From positions 5,530,501 through 5,594,500 of the forward strand of contig JAGTTD010000006.1 of NCBI GenBank assembly GCA_018398585.1: 64,000 nt of DNA, in the 5' to 3' direction. A program made the translations under genes and the position numbers. This document shows positions 10,001 to 19,304 of the stretch, piece after piece; position 1 is the stretch's first letter, and each line of letters opens with the position of its first letter. This stretch comes from Simmondsia chinensis. Lineage: Eukaryota; Streptophyta; Magnoliopsida; Caryophyllales; Simmondsiaceae. The notes under the pieces are model-generated. The model did not search any database and was not told where the DNA came from. It saw nothing but the letters and a program-made list of their open reading frames with translations.

Positions 10001-12377
10001 TCGTTCTTTCTCCCAAAAATTATCCAAGTCACGGACTTAGGTTCGTGACAAAGTGGTATCAGAGCCATCTTTCGATCGGAGGCTCAAACTATCCTTTGCG
10101 TTTTCGTTCATCTCATTACCGTATCAAAAAAAAAATTTCCCCTGCGTTTCAACATCTTGAGATCGAGGGTCTCATTTTCGAAATTAAAAAAAAAAAAAAA
10201 AATCCGCTGTGTCCTGAAATTAAAAATAAATAAATAAATAAAATCAACCATCATATCCACTCTCCTTGTCAAGGTTTGGGATCTTCTCTATCCCATCACC
10301 AAAGATGTCCTCCACCAAGTCTTCTCTCCTTATGGTTGCCTTGAGGAAATCAAGATCAACTCAACATCTTCCTTGGTGGTTGAAGCTCAAGTGACCTGTG
10401 CCTCAAGGAAGGATGCCGAGATTGCACAAGTAAGGCTACACGGGAGATGCATCTACGACGAATGTTGTGTGATGAACAATCATGTCCACAACCCAACTCC
10501 TCAAGTCTCACTTGAAGATTGCCGCGACCATGGAGAAAAGAGTTCAATCGAGGAGCTGCGAGCTTCCATTAGAGATCTAACCGAAGCAGTAGCTCGGCTT
10601 TGTGATAGCCGTGGTGTGAAGTTTGAACTTCCACCGCAGCCTCAAAAGGGGTGTGATGAAGTCCCTGACATTGCCATAGATGTCAAGGATGAGGAGGAAC
10701 CGTTGGAACCACCCTCGGTGGAGATGGCCGTCCTTGAGGAACCACAAGAAGTCAGGGAAGGTGATGTCCTTGCTACACCGGACAAACCATTCCTTGAAGA
10801 TTTGTCTGATGATGAAGACAAACTGGTTGGGTCTCCCAATGTGGGGGAAACGCATGAATCAAGGCCGAAGAAAGCAATGGTAACAGTGGCACCTCAAGAA
10901 TCCCCAGGTGCTACAGTGACTCTTGAATCGCAGCAGCTACACCAAGTGCTGTCAACCCGGGCGGCGAAGAGGGAAGCAGCGCCGCAGCAGCCTGCTGGCA
11001 CGCGGAACCTAGGGCCGGACAGTGTCACACCTGAAGCCGAGAAGATGCTGGGTTGGGTACGATTTCCAAGAACCGGAATTGGCACAAGGAGATCAACCCA
11101 CATGACATCCTTGAGGACAAGGATGCTTTCAAGGAGAAGGGTTTGTCACAACCCTAGCCGTGACTGTCACGAGCCAAGAACTGATCAACCTGTTTTTGCT
11201 TTTATTATTTTGTATCAAATATGTAATGTAAAAATGAAAAATTAATTAGTAAAAATTTAGTTTGAATTTTGAATTTAGTAGGGGGGCCGGTTGGGTGACA
11301 AGGTAGTTAGGCTAGGATTACTTGTTTGTAAGCATGGGTTAGGCATTAATTAATTTTGTGGGCTATTGTAGGGGGTCTAGGGGTAGGTGTGTTGGGTGTG
11401 TGTTCCCCTTCCAAACTCTATACAATCATGTATGGGTCTTGTAATTTGGCATCAAGAAATCAAAAACAACAAATTCAAATTTTCCCTCTTCTCTTTCCCT
11501 CTCTACCGTCACTCTCCCCTCTCCCTCCTCTAACTTCTAAAACTTCTCTTCTTTTCTCTAACTTCTTCTCTAAATTCTCTTCTCAATCTCTTATTTCTTC
11601 ATCTAATCTCTAATCTCTCTTCTTAATCTCTATTCTCTTTCTCTCTCTCGTTCTTTCTCCCAAAAATTGTCCAAGCCTCGGACTTAGGTTCGTGACAGAC
11701 ACCTACCCGATTGATCCGATTGGCTTTGGGGCTTGCGTTTCCGGTTTTTGTTATTTTGGATGATTTCTTTTATTTTTAATTCTTTTTGTTATTTTTCCCT
11801 TGTAAACTCTATAAAAGTCATTTGTAATGAGGAATTTACAGGATGAATAAAACTGTTCTCTAACGTTCAATTAAACTCTCCATTTCTCCCTCCAATTCCC
11901 TTCTTCTACTTTCTCCCTCATTCCCTAATACTGATTCTCTCCTAATTCTTCCTCAAATTTCTTCGTTTTTTCATGAATGACGTATGAGTTTTGGTTTAAT
12001 TACTACATTGGGTCATAACAGTCAAGTTCATCAAGAACCAAGATGAAGAGACGGAGGATAGAGAAGATACATACAGAAGGATACTGCACAGGAGCTGCTG
12101 GTTGAACACCCCAACTCTGCGAAACTCCATTTGGGTCATGATAATAAGCCGATTGGACCCCCGCGCCGCCATAGACGGAGGGATAAGAGCTCGAAACATA
12201 CGGATCGATCTCAGGGGGATGCAATTGAGGAACATGAGATGAGGAGAGAGAATATACAGGAGAACGAAAATTAGCGTTAGGGTTAGGGTTAGGGTTACGG
12301 TTACGGATTGAGGAGGAGATAGTTTCAAGAGAGTAGTAAGATACGCTGGTGTACGAGGCTTGTTGCCCGTGGTACAT
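1..12377 (-). CDS. U1-type (zf-met) C2H2 zinc-finger protein gene, 3' part cut by the window edge
   Basis: Three exons on the minus strand join in phase 0: 12377-12075, 8255-7743 and 399 to the window edge. The 405 visible codons hold fingers of the C-x2-C ... H-x5-H type at about residues 157-179, 247-269 and 309-331; a fourth begins (MCTICNVVC) where the window ends. The two linkers contain K/R-rich stretches that could act as nuclear signals. The N-terminal 100 residues are rich in S, P, Y and Q and have no finger. Fingers of the U1/matrin/JAZ group are known to bind RNA, often double-stranded RNA, or DNA, so a nuclear nucleic-acid-binding role is inferred; no exact orthologue is claimed. 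Borders: exon 1 donor GTATGT, exon 2 acceptor TTGCAG and donor GTTACT, exon 3 acceptor GTGCAG. Both introns are packed with transposons. The start ATG at 12377 is the first in the frame. Confidence 0.85.
841..2716. mobile_element. hAT-type MITE, CGAG-rich, interrupted by an RTE LINE
   Basis: The ends are TAAGGGTGTATTTCAG on the left and, read inward from the right, TAGGGCTATGATTGAG. They are flanked by an 8-bp duplication, CATCCTGC at 833-840 and CATCTTGC at 2717-2724 (7 of 8 identical), as expected for hAT transposition. The body is a degenerate AGCTCGAG/CAAGCTC repeat with no coding capacity. Removing the LINE and one copy of its target duplication leaves about 428 bp. It needs a transposase in trans. 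Confidence 0.75.
1093..2525 (+). mobile_element. 5'-truncated RTE-clade LINE with (TTG)n tail
   Basis: This non-LTR retrotransposon fragment carries RT from domain 4 onwards: a VCDRVPRGVLW block, then GVHQGSTLSPFLF, then CMLFADDIVLVGE with both catalytic aspartates, and the C-terminal MLRWMCGHTRKDRIRND block near 1805-1855. Two in-frame stops are visible (TAG before CMLFADD, TGA after LVGES) and a third near 1921, so it is dead. The 3' end has the conserved segment GAAACAGCC...CAGACCCTGC and a (TTG)5 tail at 2508-2525, which is typical of plant RTE LINEs. A perfect 15-bp target duplication, TAGATTGTATTAAAT, lies at 1078-1092 and 2526-2540. Confidence 0.88.
3615..3698. repeat. Perfect 42-bp tandem duplication
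   Basis: Two adjacent identical copies of a 42-bp AT-rich unit that starts ATGAAATCATTAATG lie at 3615-3656 and 3657-3698. No other function is apparent, and the duplication is probably recent. Confidence 0.9.
4046..4077 (+). repeat. Poly-G tract, 32 nt
   Basis: An uninterrupted run of G follows an A-rich stretch. It can form G-quadruplexes on the plus strand. The predicted poly-proline ORF on the other strand is an artefact of this run. Confidence 0.85.
4182..4876. mobile_element. hAT-like nonautonomous element (CGAGTT family), copy 1
   Basis: The left end is TAGGAGTGCAAATG and the right end, read inward, is TAGGGGAGTAATCGAG. The interior is rich in ACTCGAACTCGAATT and GAGTTCGAGT motifs. 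A homologous copy lies at 55051-55538. The flanking octamers TCAATTAC and CTGACTAC agree at only four positions, all differences being transitions, so an old duplication is possible but unproven. At 4440-4559 the copy contains extra sequence ending AATTATC plus a 17-nt A run, which looks like a nested L1 3' end. Confidence 0.6.
5290..5450 (-). mobile_element. RTE-type 3' tail (LINE or SINE fragment)
   Basis: Read on the minus strand, the sequence has the GAGGTAAGGTTGAGTACGTC segment, GGCGGGAGTC, GGCACTGGATTG and a TTG-rich end. This matches the order of blocks in the RTE LINE tails at 2395-2525 and 19024-19152. The upstream part is not clearly 5S-derived, so LINE and SINE origins cannot be separated. 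Confidence 0.55.
6592..7636. mobile_element. PIF/Harbinger-type MITE, about 1.05 kb
   Basis: The terminal inverted repeats are long: the left one begins GGCTGTGTTTGGAACATGGA and the right one, inverted, begins GGCTCTGTTTGGAACATGGA. Both continue with GGAATT motifs. The element is flanked by TAA at 6589-6591 and 7637-7639, the TWA duplication expected of PIF/Harbinger. The interior (about 6830-7500) is an array of degenerate GACTCGAA/GACCCGA motifs with no transposase. Confidence 0.85.
7743..8255 (-). CDS. Exon 2 of the U1-type zinc-finger gene (two fingers)
   Basis: The exon has 171 codons between the acceptor TTGCAG and the donor CAG/GTTACT. It carries two complete fingers, CELCNVEC...HLSGRKH and CTICNIVC...HLSGKKH. 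The matching HLSG(R/K)KH ends are characteristic of the U1/zf-met group. The linker includes ETKKRKLAEEGTAPDAVRVC, which is closely echoed by ETKKRKIMEAGVAADAVRMC in exon 3. The two-finger module was therefore probably duplicated. Confidence 0.87.
8972..9235. mobile_element. Possible MITE with imperfect inverted ends
   Basis: The left end GCCTTGTTTAGCAATTAGAC resembles the inverted right end GCCTGTTTGGCAA. A second internal block (CCTTGCTTGACAATTAGATA, about 9086) repeats the left end. No convincing target-site duplication was found. Confidence 0.35.
9496..10050 (+). repeat. 5' LTR of the RRM-carrying retrotransposon
   Basis: The LTR begins TGTCACGACCC and ends GGTTCGTGACA. A TATA-like CTCTATATAATC lies at about 9768-9780, and a CT-rich stretch at 9838-10015 would form the transcribed leader. 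The short protein predicted here recurs in the other LTR and is not a gene. Confidence 0.9.
10054..10068 (+). other. Primer-binding site (initiator Met tRNA)
   Basis: TGGTATCAGAGCCAT lies three bases after the 5' LTR and is the standard plant site complementary to the 3' end of initiator tRNA-Met. Confidence 0.92.
10238..11245 (+). pseudogene. Captured PTB-like RRM fragment inside an LTR retrotransposon
   Basis: The frame is open from just after a TAA at 10235 to the stop at 11243. The first 80 or so codons read LLVKVWDLLYPITKDVLHQVF and then SPYGCLEEI, a near-family match to an RRM of plant polypyrimidine tract-binding (PTB/hnRNP I) proteins. The hallmark GRCIYDECC follows (PTB: GRNIYDGCC). 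The rest is acidic and P/E-rich, with IEELRASIRDLTEAVARL, which could be a coiled coil or a gag relic, and has no recognised domain. No upstream ATG fits, so any product would need another start. The last part runs into the 3' LTR. A retroelement-borne host gene fragment is inferred; alternatively the RRM belongs to a long-lived element family. Confidence 0.75.
11131..11143 (+). other. Polypurine tract
   Basis: AAGGAGAAGGGTT lies directly before the TG of the 3' LTR, where the plus-strand primer is expected. Confidence 0.7.
11144..11697 (+). repeat. 3' LTR of the RRM-carrying retrotransposon
   Basis: The LTR begins TGTCACAACCC and ends GGTTCGTGACA. It is colinear with 9496-10050. The TATA-like motif of the left LTR (CTATATAATC) reads CTATACAATC here. 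Confidence 0.9.
12075..12377 (-). CDS. Exon 1 of the U1-type zinc-finger gene
   Basis: The exon encodes 101 residues starting MYHGQQASYTS and ending PVQYPS, followed by the donor GTATGT. It is low-complexity (S, P, Y, N) and includes an NPNPNPN run encoded by telomere-like hexamers. The reading frame continues into exon 2 without breaking a codon. Confidence 0.8.
12277..12306 (+). repeat. Telomere-like hexamer run inside exon 1
   Basis: Three TTAGGG units are followed by two TTACGG units. On the coding (minus) strand they encode the N-P-N-P-N-P and R-N stretch of exon 1. The plant telomere unit is the heptamer TTTAGGG, so this is a coding microsatellite, not a telomere. Confidence 0.85.
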
Positions 12378-14056
12378 TTCGATTTATAAGGCGGCGGCCG
12401 GAGAATTACGGAGTCGCCGGCGAGGATTGCGACTGTTGCGGCGGTTTGCACGGCGGCGGAGGAGAGGAAATGATGGGTGTAGTACAGATAGGAGTGGGTA
12501 CGAATTGAGAAAGGAAAATTATTACAGAAAAAAAATTAATTTTTTTGGACGAATTACATAACAAATTTGGGTAAATTACACATTACGGCTCCAAAGTTTA
12601 GTGCATGAATATTTTGTCTATAAATTTTATAAAATAATTTTTTAATCTAAAAAATTATATATATTTAATAAAATAATTCAAATAGGTGATGTATAAAGGT
12701 ATAAAACATGCTCATCTTTCATTCTTTTATATCGTTATTTGGACTATTTTATTAAATAAAAGTAACTTTTTGGACTAAAAAAGTATTTTATAAAATTTAT
12801 TGACTAAAAAATTAATACACTAAACCTTATAGTAATAATATGTAATTTGGTTAAGTTTGTTCGTTGCCGGTCTTGGCTTTTGTGTTTGTTTTTGTAGCTT
12901 TGCTTGTTTTATATATATCTGTTCTACTTGCTATTTGGCCAAAAAAAAAATTGTAATTTACCCTAAATTAAAAATTAGAGAACTTTTCCCTCAAATAAAA
13001 GGTGAATTGTATATTGTATGTTACTCTTTTAAGTTTGGAAAATTATTACTTACTTGTTTGGGATTTAACCATCTATCATCTAGTTACCTTGAAGTTTTAA
13101 ATATACATAATGATGTGATATAGGCTTAAATATGTTATCACTTTTTTTTTTGTGCAAAAAATATGTTATCACTTAGATACTTTATGTTGAAATATTTGAT
13201 GATTTTGTAAGATTTAGACCAACTTTATACACAAAGTTGCCAATATAGTGCAGTATTATAATACTATATATGTCATATCAATGTTCACTGAATTTGGATA
13301 TAATTTACTTATATATTATCAAATTAATGTGTCATAGCAGCATTTTTGGTAAAAATAATCAAATTCTTATAAATATACTTTTATATTGTACGAATCATGT
13401 TATTTTAGCATTTTTAAAACAAAAATCTATCGAATTTTAGAAAAAGATATTTGACTTATAAAATCTTAAAACTTCATAGTACTTAAGAAATTAAAATTTT
13501 AAACCTTAAAATATTTCATTACATATTTTAAAATGTCATGATACCTACATGATCAATAGTCAAACCTCATGATACTAAATTGATAAATTTCCATTAATTT
13601 TTTGTGACAAACTTTTTTAGTTCAAAAGTTATAGGAAAGTGTGAAATAGTTCAAAACCTATCGTTATTCAATAGTAATCTTACCATTCCTTTACTATTGC
13701 CCTCATCTCGCACACAAATCACAATATTGTGACATTGCTAATAAAGAAGAGGTTGATATAAGGTCCACTTTGACACCCTTAAAATTGTCATTTATTTTTT
13801 TACAAAATACATGTAACATTTTTTAATATGAAATTATTTTACAAAGTTTGTAAGCTAAAAAATTAATGTATCAAATCAGAAGTTACTAATATGTAATTTA
13901 CCCCAAATACAACTTGACATTTCCTATATCATATTCTGTTCAATGTAAGAACTCGTGATACGTCATTTTTTTTTTTTTCTAAACATTAGCGTATGATATA
14001 ATGCAGTTATTTTTATTGTTGATTTAGTTATTGGTATAAGCATTTTAACTCTATTG
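12378..14056. other. Intergenic AT-rich DNA upstream of the zinc-finger gene
   Basis: The first 100 bases or so upstream of the ATG are GC-rich (GGCGGCGG motifs) and probably form the 5' UTR and proximal promoter. Beyond about 12540 the sequence is AT-rich with long A/T runs. No gene, RNA or element was recognised. Confidence 0.5.
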
Positions 14057-14096
14057 CAAATTTTTTTTTTTTTGAACACTAAACAACACCTGGAGG

Positions 14097-15082
14097 CTAG
14101 GATTGCATTACCATACGATCAACATTAACAAGAGTTACAATAAAAGGTAGGCAAATATGCCACCAAGAGTGTGAACATCTACCACCTAAATGGCATGAAG
14201 CAATAAAATGGGCAACCTTGTTACATGACCTAGGGGCCCAATGAAAAACGAAATTGCTAAAACAACTAGTAGAAGATGACATCCTAATATCCACTATTAC
14301 AGCATTACATTCCCACGAGGGGGAGACAACATAGGACAAGAAATCAATAGCCTATGTACAATCCGTCTCAACAATGACATCCTTCCAGCCACTAGAAGCA
14401 GCAAGAGAAACGACAACTCGGATAGCGAGGGTTTTGGCTTGAAGGGGGGAGTTGGTAGTGAAGGACCTGCACCAGCCTCCAATAATGTTGCCGTGATGAT
14501 TACGAGCCACAACCGCTGAAGCGGATTTTGAATCTTGGGAGAATGCAGCGTTGGTATTGATCTCGATCCAATTAATGGGAGGGGGAGTCCAAATTGTAAG
14601 CTGAAAAGAGTGTGATGTGGCAGAGGTACGATCTGGGTAAACCAAAGGACTCGTATTTGCTCCAGCGAAACCGGGCATGTAGGATTGGACTTGAGTTTTC
14701 TCTTCCATAAGTTCTCAGACGTTGCTAAAGCATTCATAAGAGGTCTCCAAATGAAGTGTTTGATTTTAGGAGGGGCTTGGATAGCCCATAGAGCTCGAAA
14801 GCCTTTTCAAGAAAAAACCGGGGAGCTAGAGGATGCACAATCTTGAGTGGCCGGAACTTAAGAGGAAAGCCAAAACCAGTATCCGGATTTAATCGAATAA
14901 ATACAATCTTTTGAGAAATGCCAAACCAACTCATCATCCCAGTAGGGGTTGCCCACCGTAATAGTGGAGATAGCCTCAACCTCGGGCGAGAACAAGCGAG
15001 AAATAAGGTGTGCGATCCATCTTCGCGCACTAGGACACATAAGATCAGAAACATGGGTGATTTCAGTGGGGTCAACCGCCAC
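14097..15082 (-). pseudogene. L1 ORF2 C-terminal region with RNase H remnant
   Basis: At 15082-14858 the zf-RVT-preceding region is visible (WDDELVWHFSKDCIYSIKSG). At 14600-14345 the plant-type RNase H follows, INTNAAFSQDSKSASAVVAR and then VIVETDC. Its end, WAPRSCNKVAHFIAS, is at about 14240-14200 in another frame. The DG of the usual VNTDGA core has become NA, so a catalytic residue is lost. Confidence 0.75.
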
Positions 15083-15399
15083 TAGACCAACCGAAAAGGA
15101 AGGGGAATTCGGGACTCACCTGTCCCTCCAAATGTTAGTACATTTTCTGCTATTAACATTCCAGCGGAGACCTTTAAGGATGAAGTCACAGCCTTCAATG
15201 GAGCTCCTCCAACCCCAAGACGGGTTGTAACCGAGCCGTGCATGAAGAACCGAACAATCTCAAAAATACGCCCCCTTAAGAATTTTGACCCAAAAACCGT
15301 TGGGGCTTTGGATTGCTCTCCAAACTTGTTTCACAATGAGGGTCAAATTAACACCATAAAGATCCCTAAAACCGAGCTCCCCTGACTTTTTCGGTTCGG

Positions 15400-16700
15400 T
15401 AAGACATCCCCAACCTTCCAATGAATACCTTTATCCTCGACAGCCCCCCTTTCCACTAAAAACGAGCTATAACACTATTAAGCTTTCTAGAGAAAGTGAC
15501 CGACAACCTATAACAAGACATAACAAAAGTGGGGATTGCCGACATGATATACTTGAGGAGCACCTCCCTACGGGCATGGATAGAAGTTTGGATTTTCACC
15601 CTTGCATTTTCCCCCAAATTTTATCATAAAGGAAAGAGAAGGCGTTCTTTTTTGACCTACTCCAAAGAATTTGAGATTCGAGGTACCTATCCTCCCCATT
15701 AAACAAACCAACCCCCATAATTCGAGACATTCCTCCCTCACCCATGTCGGAGTACTGGAGCAGAAAAAATGCATAAGATTTTTGGAAATTGACTTATTGA
15801 CCCAAAGCATCACAGAAATTGTTGAGGATGTTTTTGACATTGTTACATACACGGCTTGACGCTTGGAAGAACAAGAGACAATCATCGGTAAAGAAAAGGT
15901 GAGATAATGAAGGGCAGGAAGTTTTGATAAAGAAACTGTTCCATTCCCCTTTACTTTTTGCCTCATTGATAAGAGTGCAAGGTGAGTCCAGGACAAAAAG
16001 AAAGAGGAATGGAGAAAGAGAGTCACCTTGTCCAAGATATCTAGAAATCCCAAAACAATCAAGTCTTTCCCCTGTAACAACTGGGCTGACCCAGACTGTA
16101 GAGCCACATTCCATAATCCATCCAACAAAGGTATCATTAAAACCCATTTTTTCCAAAACTTTTTCAAGAAAACTCCATTCAACTTGGTCATAAGTTTTGG
16201 CTAGGTCAATTTTGAGGGCAATAAAATGTTTACCACCCTTTCTTTTGTTCTTAAGAGCATGGAAAGCTTCGTGAGCCACCAAAATGTTGTCTTGGATTTG
16301 TCTATCCTTAACAAAGGCGGATTGATAAGGGGAGATGAGGAAATCCATAAAGGGTTTTAAATGGTTAGTAAGGATTTTTGAAATAATTTTGTATGAGAAA
16401 TAACAAAGGCCTATTGGCCGAAAATGGTTTATCGAAGTTGGGTTTTTAATTTTGGAATCAAAATGATGTTTGTGTTCTTTATGTTTGAGGATAATCTTCC
16501 ATTTTCAAAAAAACTTTCCATCGTCTGACAAACGTCATGGGAAATGATGTCCCAAAAGGCGGTATCGAAGATAACTGGGAAACCATTCGGGTCCAGAGCC
16601 TTAAGGCCGCCTAGTTGCTTCACTGCATTCCAGATTTCAGTTCGGCAGACAGTTTTAGTGAGCTCCCGGTTCATGAATTCACTGACTTTGCACAAAATGC
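15400..16700 (-). pseudogene. L1 reverse transcriptase domain, broken
   Basis: Blocks visible in order are KALDPNGFPVIFDTAFWDII (16600-16540), ISPYQSAFVKDRQIQDNILV with ALKIDLAKTYDQVEW (16348-16190, first catalytic D present), GDSLSPFLFLFVLD (16020-15980) and HLFFTDDCLLFFQ (about 15900-15860). The active-site alanine of FADD is threonine here, while both aspartates are kept. A frameshift lies between 16695 and 16348, and a second frame continues to 15568. Confidence 0.8.
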
Positions 16701-17099
16701 CTTTAGTAACCTAATCCTGTAGCCGAGTACCCTTTGCTGCGTAAAGGGTATGAACATGAGAAGAGATCAAGTTCTTGATACTAACCCATTCATTGTTTTT
16801 GTCTTTAATTCTTCTTATCTCATTATATTTGTTCCTCTGTATGGTAGTAGCGTGAAAGAATTTTGAGTTTCTATCCCCATAGGTGAGCCAATTGATGCGA
16901 GAGCGTTGGTGCCAGAATCTTTCCTCCGTGTCCCACCAGTTCTTGAGTTCCTGATTGAGTTCAAATTCCGATTTCTTTTGTTGTTGAGACGTGGCTCTGC
17001 TTTGAAGTTCTATGAGGTGTCGAAAAATGAACTCAAACCTAGTCTTGCGGGTCTTCCTTCTAGCAATACTCTAGTCTTTTAACCCCTTGCGACAACAAT

Positions 17100-17945
17100 G
17101 GATCTTTTTTGAGAAACGATACATTCAAGATCCCCTACCATCACAAAACCATCCTTCTTTGACCTTGTCTCGACAATCATCATCAAGAAGCCATTTGGAT
17201 TCAAAGTTGAAGCCCCGGCGGCGTTTCAATTTTTCACCCTGGAGAAGCAAAAGGAGTAGTGAATGGTCGGAGCCAACCACGAGAAGCAACGTTGTCGAGA
17301 CCTGTGGGAAGAGCTGCTGCCAAGCCAAGTTAACCACAATGTTGTCAATGTTTTCCTTGATGTTTTTATTTATATCTTGCTTGTTTGACCGAGAGTACCT
17401 ACAATTGTTAGTCGGGAGCTCAAAAAGCCCAGCATCGTCAAAAAAAATCTAACACCCACGACAATTGCTAGGTTGAAACCGAATTGCCGTGGAGTTTGTC
17501 ATGAGGTGAAGTGATGGAGTTAAAATCTCCAGAAACAATATTAGGTAGGCCCAAGTTGGAGAAATTCGAGGACATTTCTCTCCAAAAGGTTGCCCTCCTA
17601 GCTTTGTTTGGTTCACCATACAAAAAAATATGACTCCATTCTTTCCTAGATTTTTGATCCGAAATGAAAACCTATATGGAACAATCAGAAATTTTACCAA
17701 AGTTAAAAATCATTTTGTTGTTCCAAAAAATCTCCATTCCACCTGGCAAACCTCTTGAGTTGACAATAAAAGAGGATTGAAAATTGAGTTTTTTACCCAT
17801 ACGTTCGACAAAATATTTTTTGTTTTTTGTTTCCATAAAAAATAAAATGTCAGGCCTAAAATAATTTTTTAGCTCGTTTAGAGCTTGAATTGTCAAGGGT
17901 TGGCCAAGCCCCTAGCAAATCCAACAAATAATACTTATGGCTCAA
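17100..17945 (-). pseudogene. L1 ORF2 endonuclease domain, frameshifted
   Basis: Pieces of the APE-like endonuclease lie in different frames: GLGQPLTIQALNEL and FFMETK near 17896-17820 (the E of the METK motif is a catalytic-site residue in this family), then a second block at 17700-17450. The last visible block is at about 17337-17125, with DHSLLLL corresponding to the SDHSPL motif. At least two frameshifts separate them. Confidence 0.7.
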
Positions 17946-18014
17946 GAGGCGATTGTTATGGGACAACCGCCACAAACCCCTCTGAAGTGGACGTCTCAAG
18001 CTCTGTGAGGCAAC

Positions 18015-19152
18015 TCTTGTGCCTTGGTGCATGCTTTTTGTAGATGACATAATTCTGGTTGGGGAGTTCTGAGAAGAGGTCAATAAGCAGCTGAAACTTT
18101 GGAGAAGGGCCTTGGAATCGAAAAGCTTACGACTCAGTAGATCCAAGACAGAGTATATGAAACTCAAGTTCAATACTTCCACCAGGCTTACCATAGAAGA
18201 CAGTAGGATTGGATTGGAAACCATACTTAAAAAGGAGTGTTTTAGATATATGGATTCCATGGTACAATAGGACAGTGAAGTTGACGAGGATGTCAACAAC
18301 CGTATTAAAGTAGGCTGGCATAAATAGAGGTTGGCCTCTGGGGTACTTTGTGATAGAAAGTTCATGTTAAAGTTAAAGGGAAAATAATATAAGATTGTAT
18401 TGAGACCATGTCATATGGCGCGGAGTGTTAGCCAATGAAACGGTATTATACACAGAAGCTGAAGGTAGCAGAGACGAAGATGTTGCGGTGGATGCGTGGA
18501 CATACAAGGAAGGATATAATCAGGAATGAAATCATAAGAGGCAAATTGGGCTTGGCCCCAATTGAAGATAAATTGAGAGAGCAACGTTTGCGCTGGTTTA
18601 GACATGTTAGGAGCAGATTGATTATCGCCCCGGTCAGGATATGTGAACAACTCTAAGCTACACTTGGGAGGAAAGGGAGAGGCAGGCCGAAGAACAGATG
18701 GATGGAGACGATCCGACACGATCTCACCCACCTAAACCTATAGGAGGAGATGTCCTTAGATAGAGATTAGTTGAGGGCTAACATAAGGGTAGCCGATTAG
18801 CGGCGTAGAATAGAGGAGCGTATTTTGGCTAGCACTAGTGCCCCTAGGCTTATACGTCTACCTGTTTGATTTACTTGACATGTTTGGGAGTTATTTTATT
18901 GCTTATTGTCTATTGCTGCTAATTGCTTCTTGCTTAGTCTTGCTCTGGGCCATTGTTTTTAATACTTTTATACTCTTATGCTTTATACTTTATGTTTGTA
19001 AGCTGTTATGCTTTTGTGCTTCTCAGGTTGGTGGTCCTCGGAAACAGCCTTCCTTTTGGGGTAGCACTCTAAAGGGGTAAGACTGCGTTCATCTCTTTAT
19101 CCCCAGACCCTGCATATGCGGGAGCTCTCAGGGCACTAGTTTGGTTGTTGTA
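18015..19152 (+). mobile_element. Second RTE-clade LINE, 5'-truncated and decayed
   Basis: The sequence is homologous to 1355-2525. CMLFVDDIILVGEF is at about 18030-18070 (A of FADD changed to V), followed by WRRALESKSLRLSRSKTEYM, with MLRWMRGHTRKDIIRNEII at 18480-18536 and LREQRLRWFRHVRSR after it. Several stops are present. The 3' segment GGAAACAGCC...CCCCAGACCCTGC lies at 19035-19115 and the tail is TTGGTTGTTG. No target duplication was found; the left border against the L1 at 17945-18015 is uncertain. Confidence 0.8.
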
Positions 19153-19168
19153 TCCTTTAGTTATATTG

Positions 19169-19283
19169 GTTAATGATTTGCATCCAATTGTTCGACCCTT
19201 CAGTTGATTGATTGAAGTTGGTATGATTAATGGTTCACATCCAATTGTTCGACCCTTTAGTTGATTGATTTGAATTTGCTAAG
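19169..19283. repeat. Imperfect 58-bp tandem duplication
   Basis: Two adjacent copies share CATCCAATTGTTCGACCC and AGTTGATTGATT, directly downstream of the RTE LINE tail. Confidence 0.7.
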
Positions 19284-19304
19284 CTTTTCCATCAAACTAA
19301 TTCA

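Larger units (their letters stand above)
9496..11697 (+). mobile_element. Small nonautonomous LTR retrotransposon carrying a captured RRM fragment
   Basis: Two nearly identical LTRs (555 and 554 bp, TGTCAC...GTGACA) flank only 1.09 kb. The 5-bp duplication GACAC lies at 9491-9495 and 11698-11702. A methionine-tRNA primer site follows the left LTR and a purine tract precedes the right one. No RT, integrase or protease is encoded, so it must move with enzymes in trans. By eye the LTRs differ at roughly fifteen positions, which suggests a fairly recent insertion. The interior has an open frame derived from a PTB-like gene. Confidence 0.9.
8256..12074 (-). other. Intron 1 of the U1-type zinc-finger gene
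   Basis: This intron of about 3.8 kb contains a possible MITE (8972-9235) and a complete small LTR retrotransposon (9496-11697). The sequence flanking the LTR element may itself be older LTR DNA: an ATCCGATCAATCGGAT palindrome upstream, and CTATAAAAG followed by AATAAA downstream at about 11809-11850. No coding exon other than the captured RRM was seen. Confidence 0.6.
14057..17945 (-). mobile_element. Decayed L1-type LINE, ORF2 nearly full length
   Basis: Read on the minus strand, the order is endonuclease, reverse transcriptase, zf-RVT-like region, RNase H and a poly(A) end (T run at about 14058-14073). The start matches plant L1 ORF2, with IICWIC-stop-GLGQPLTIQALNEL near 17940-17870; the stop replaces the usual arginine position. 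Many frameshifts and stops make it inactive. The 5' part (ORF1) is missing, where an RTE LINE on the other strand abuts it. Confidence 0.85.
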
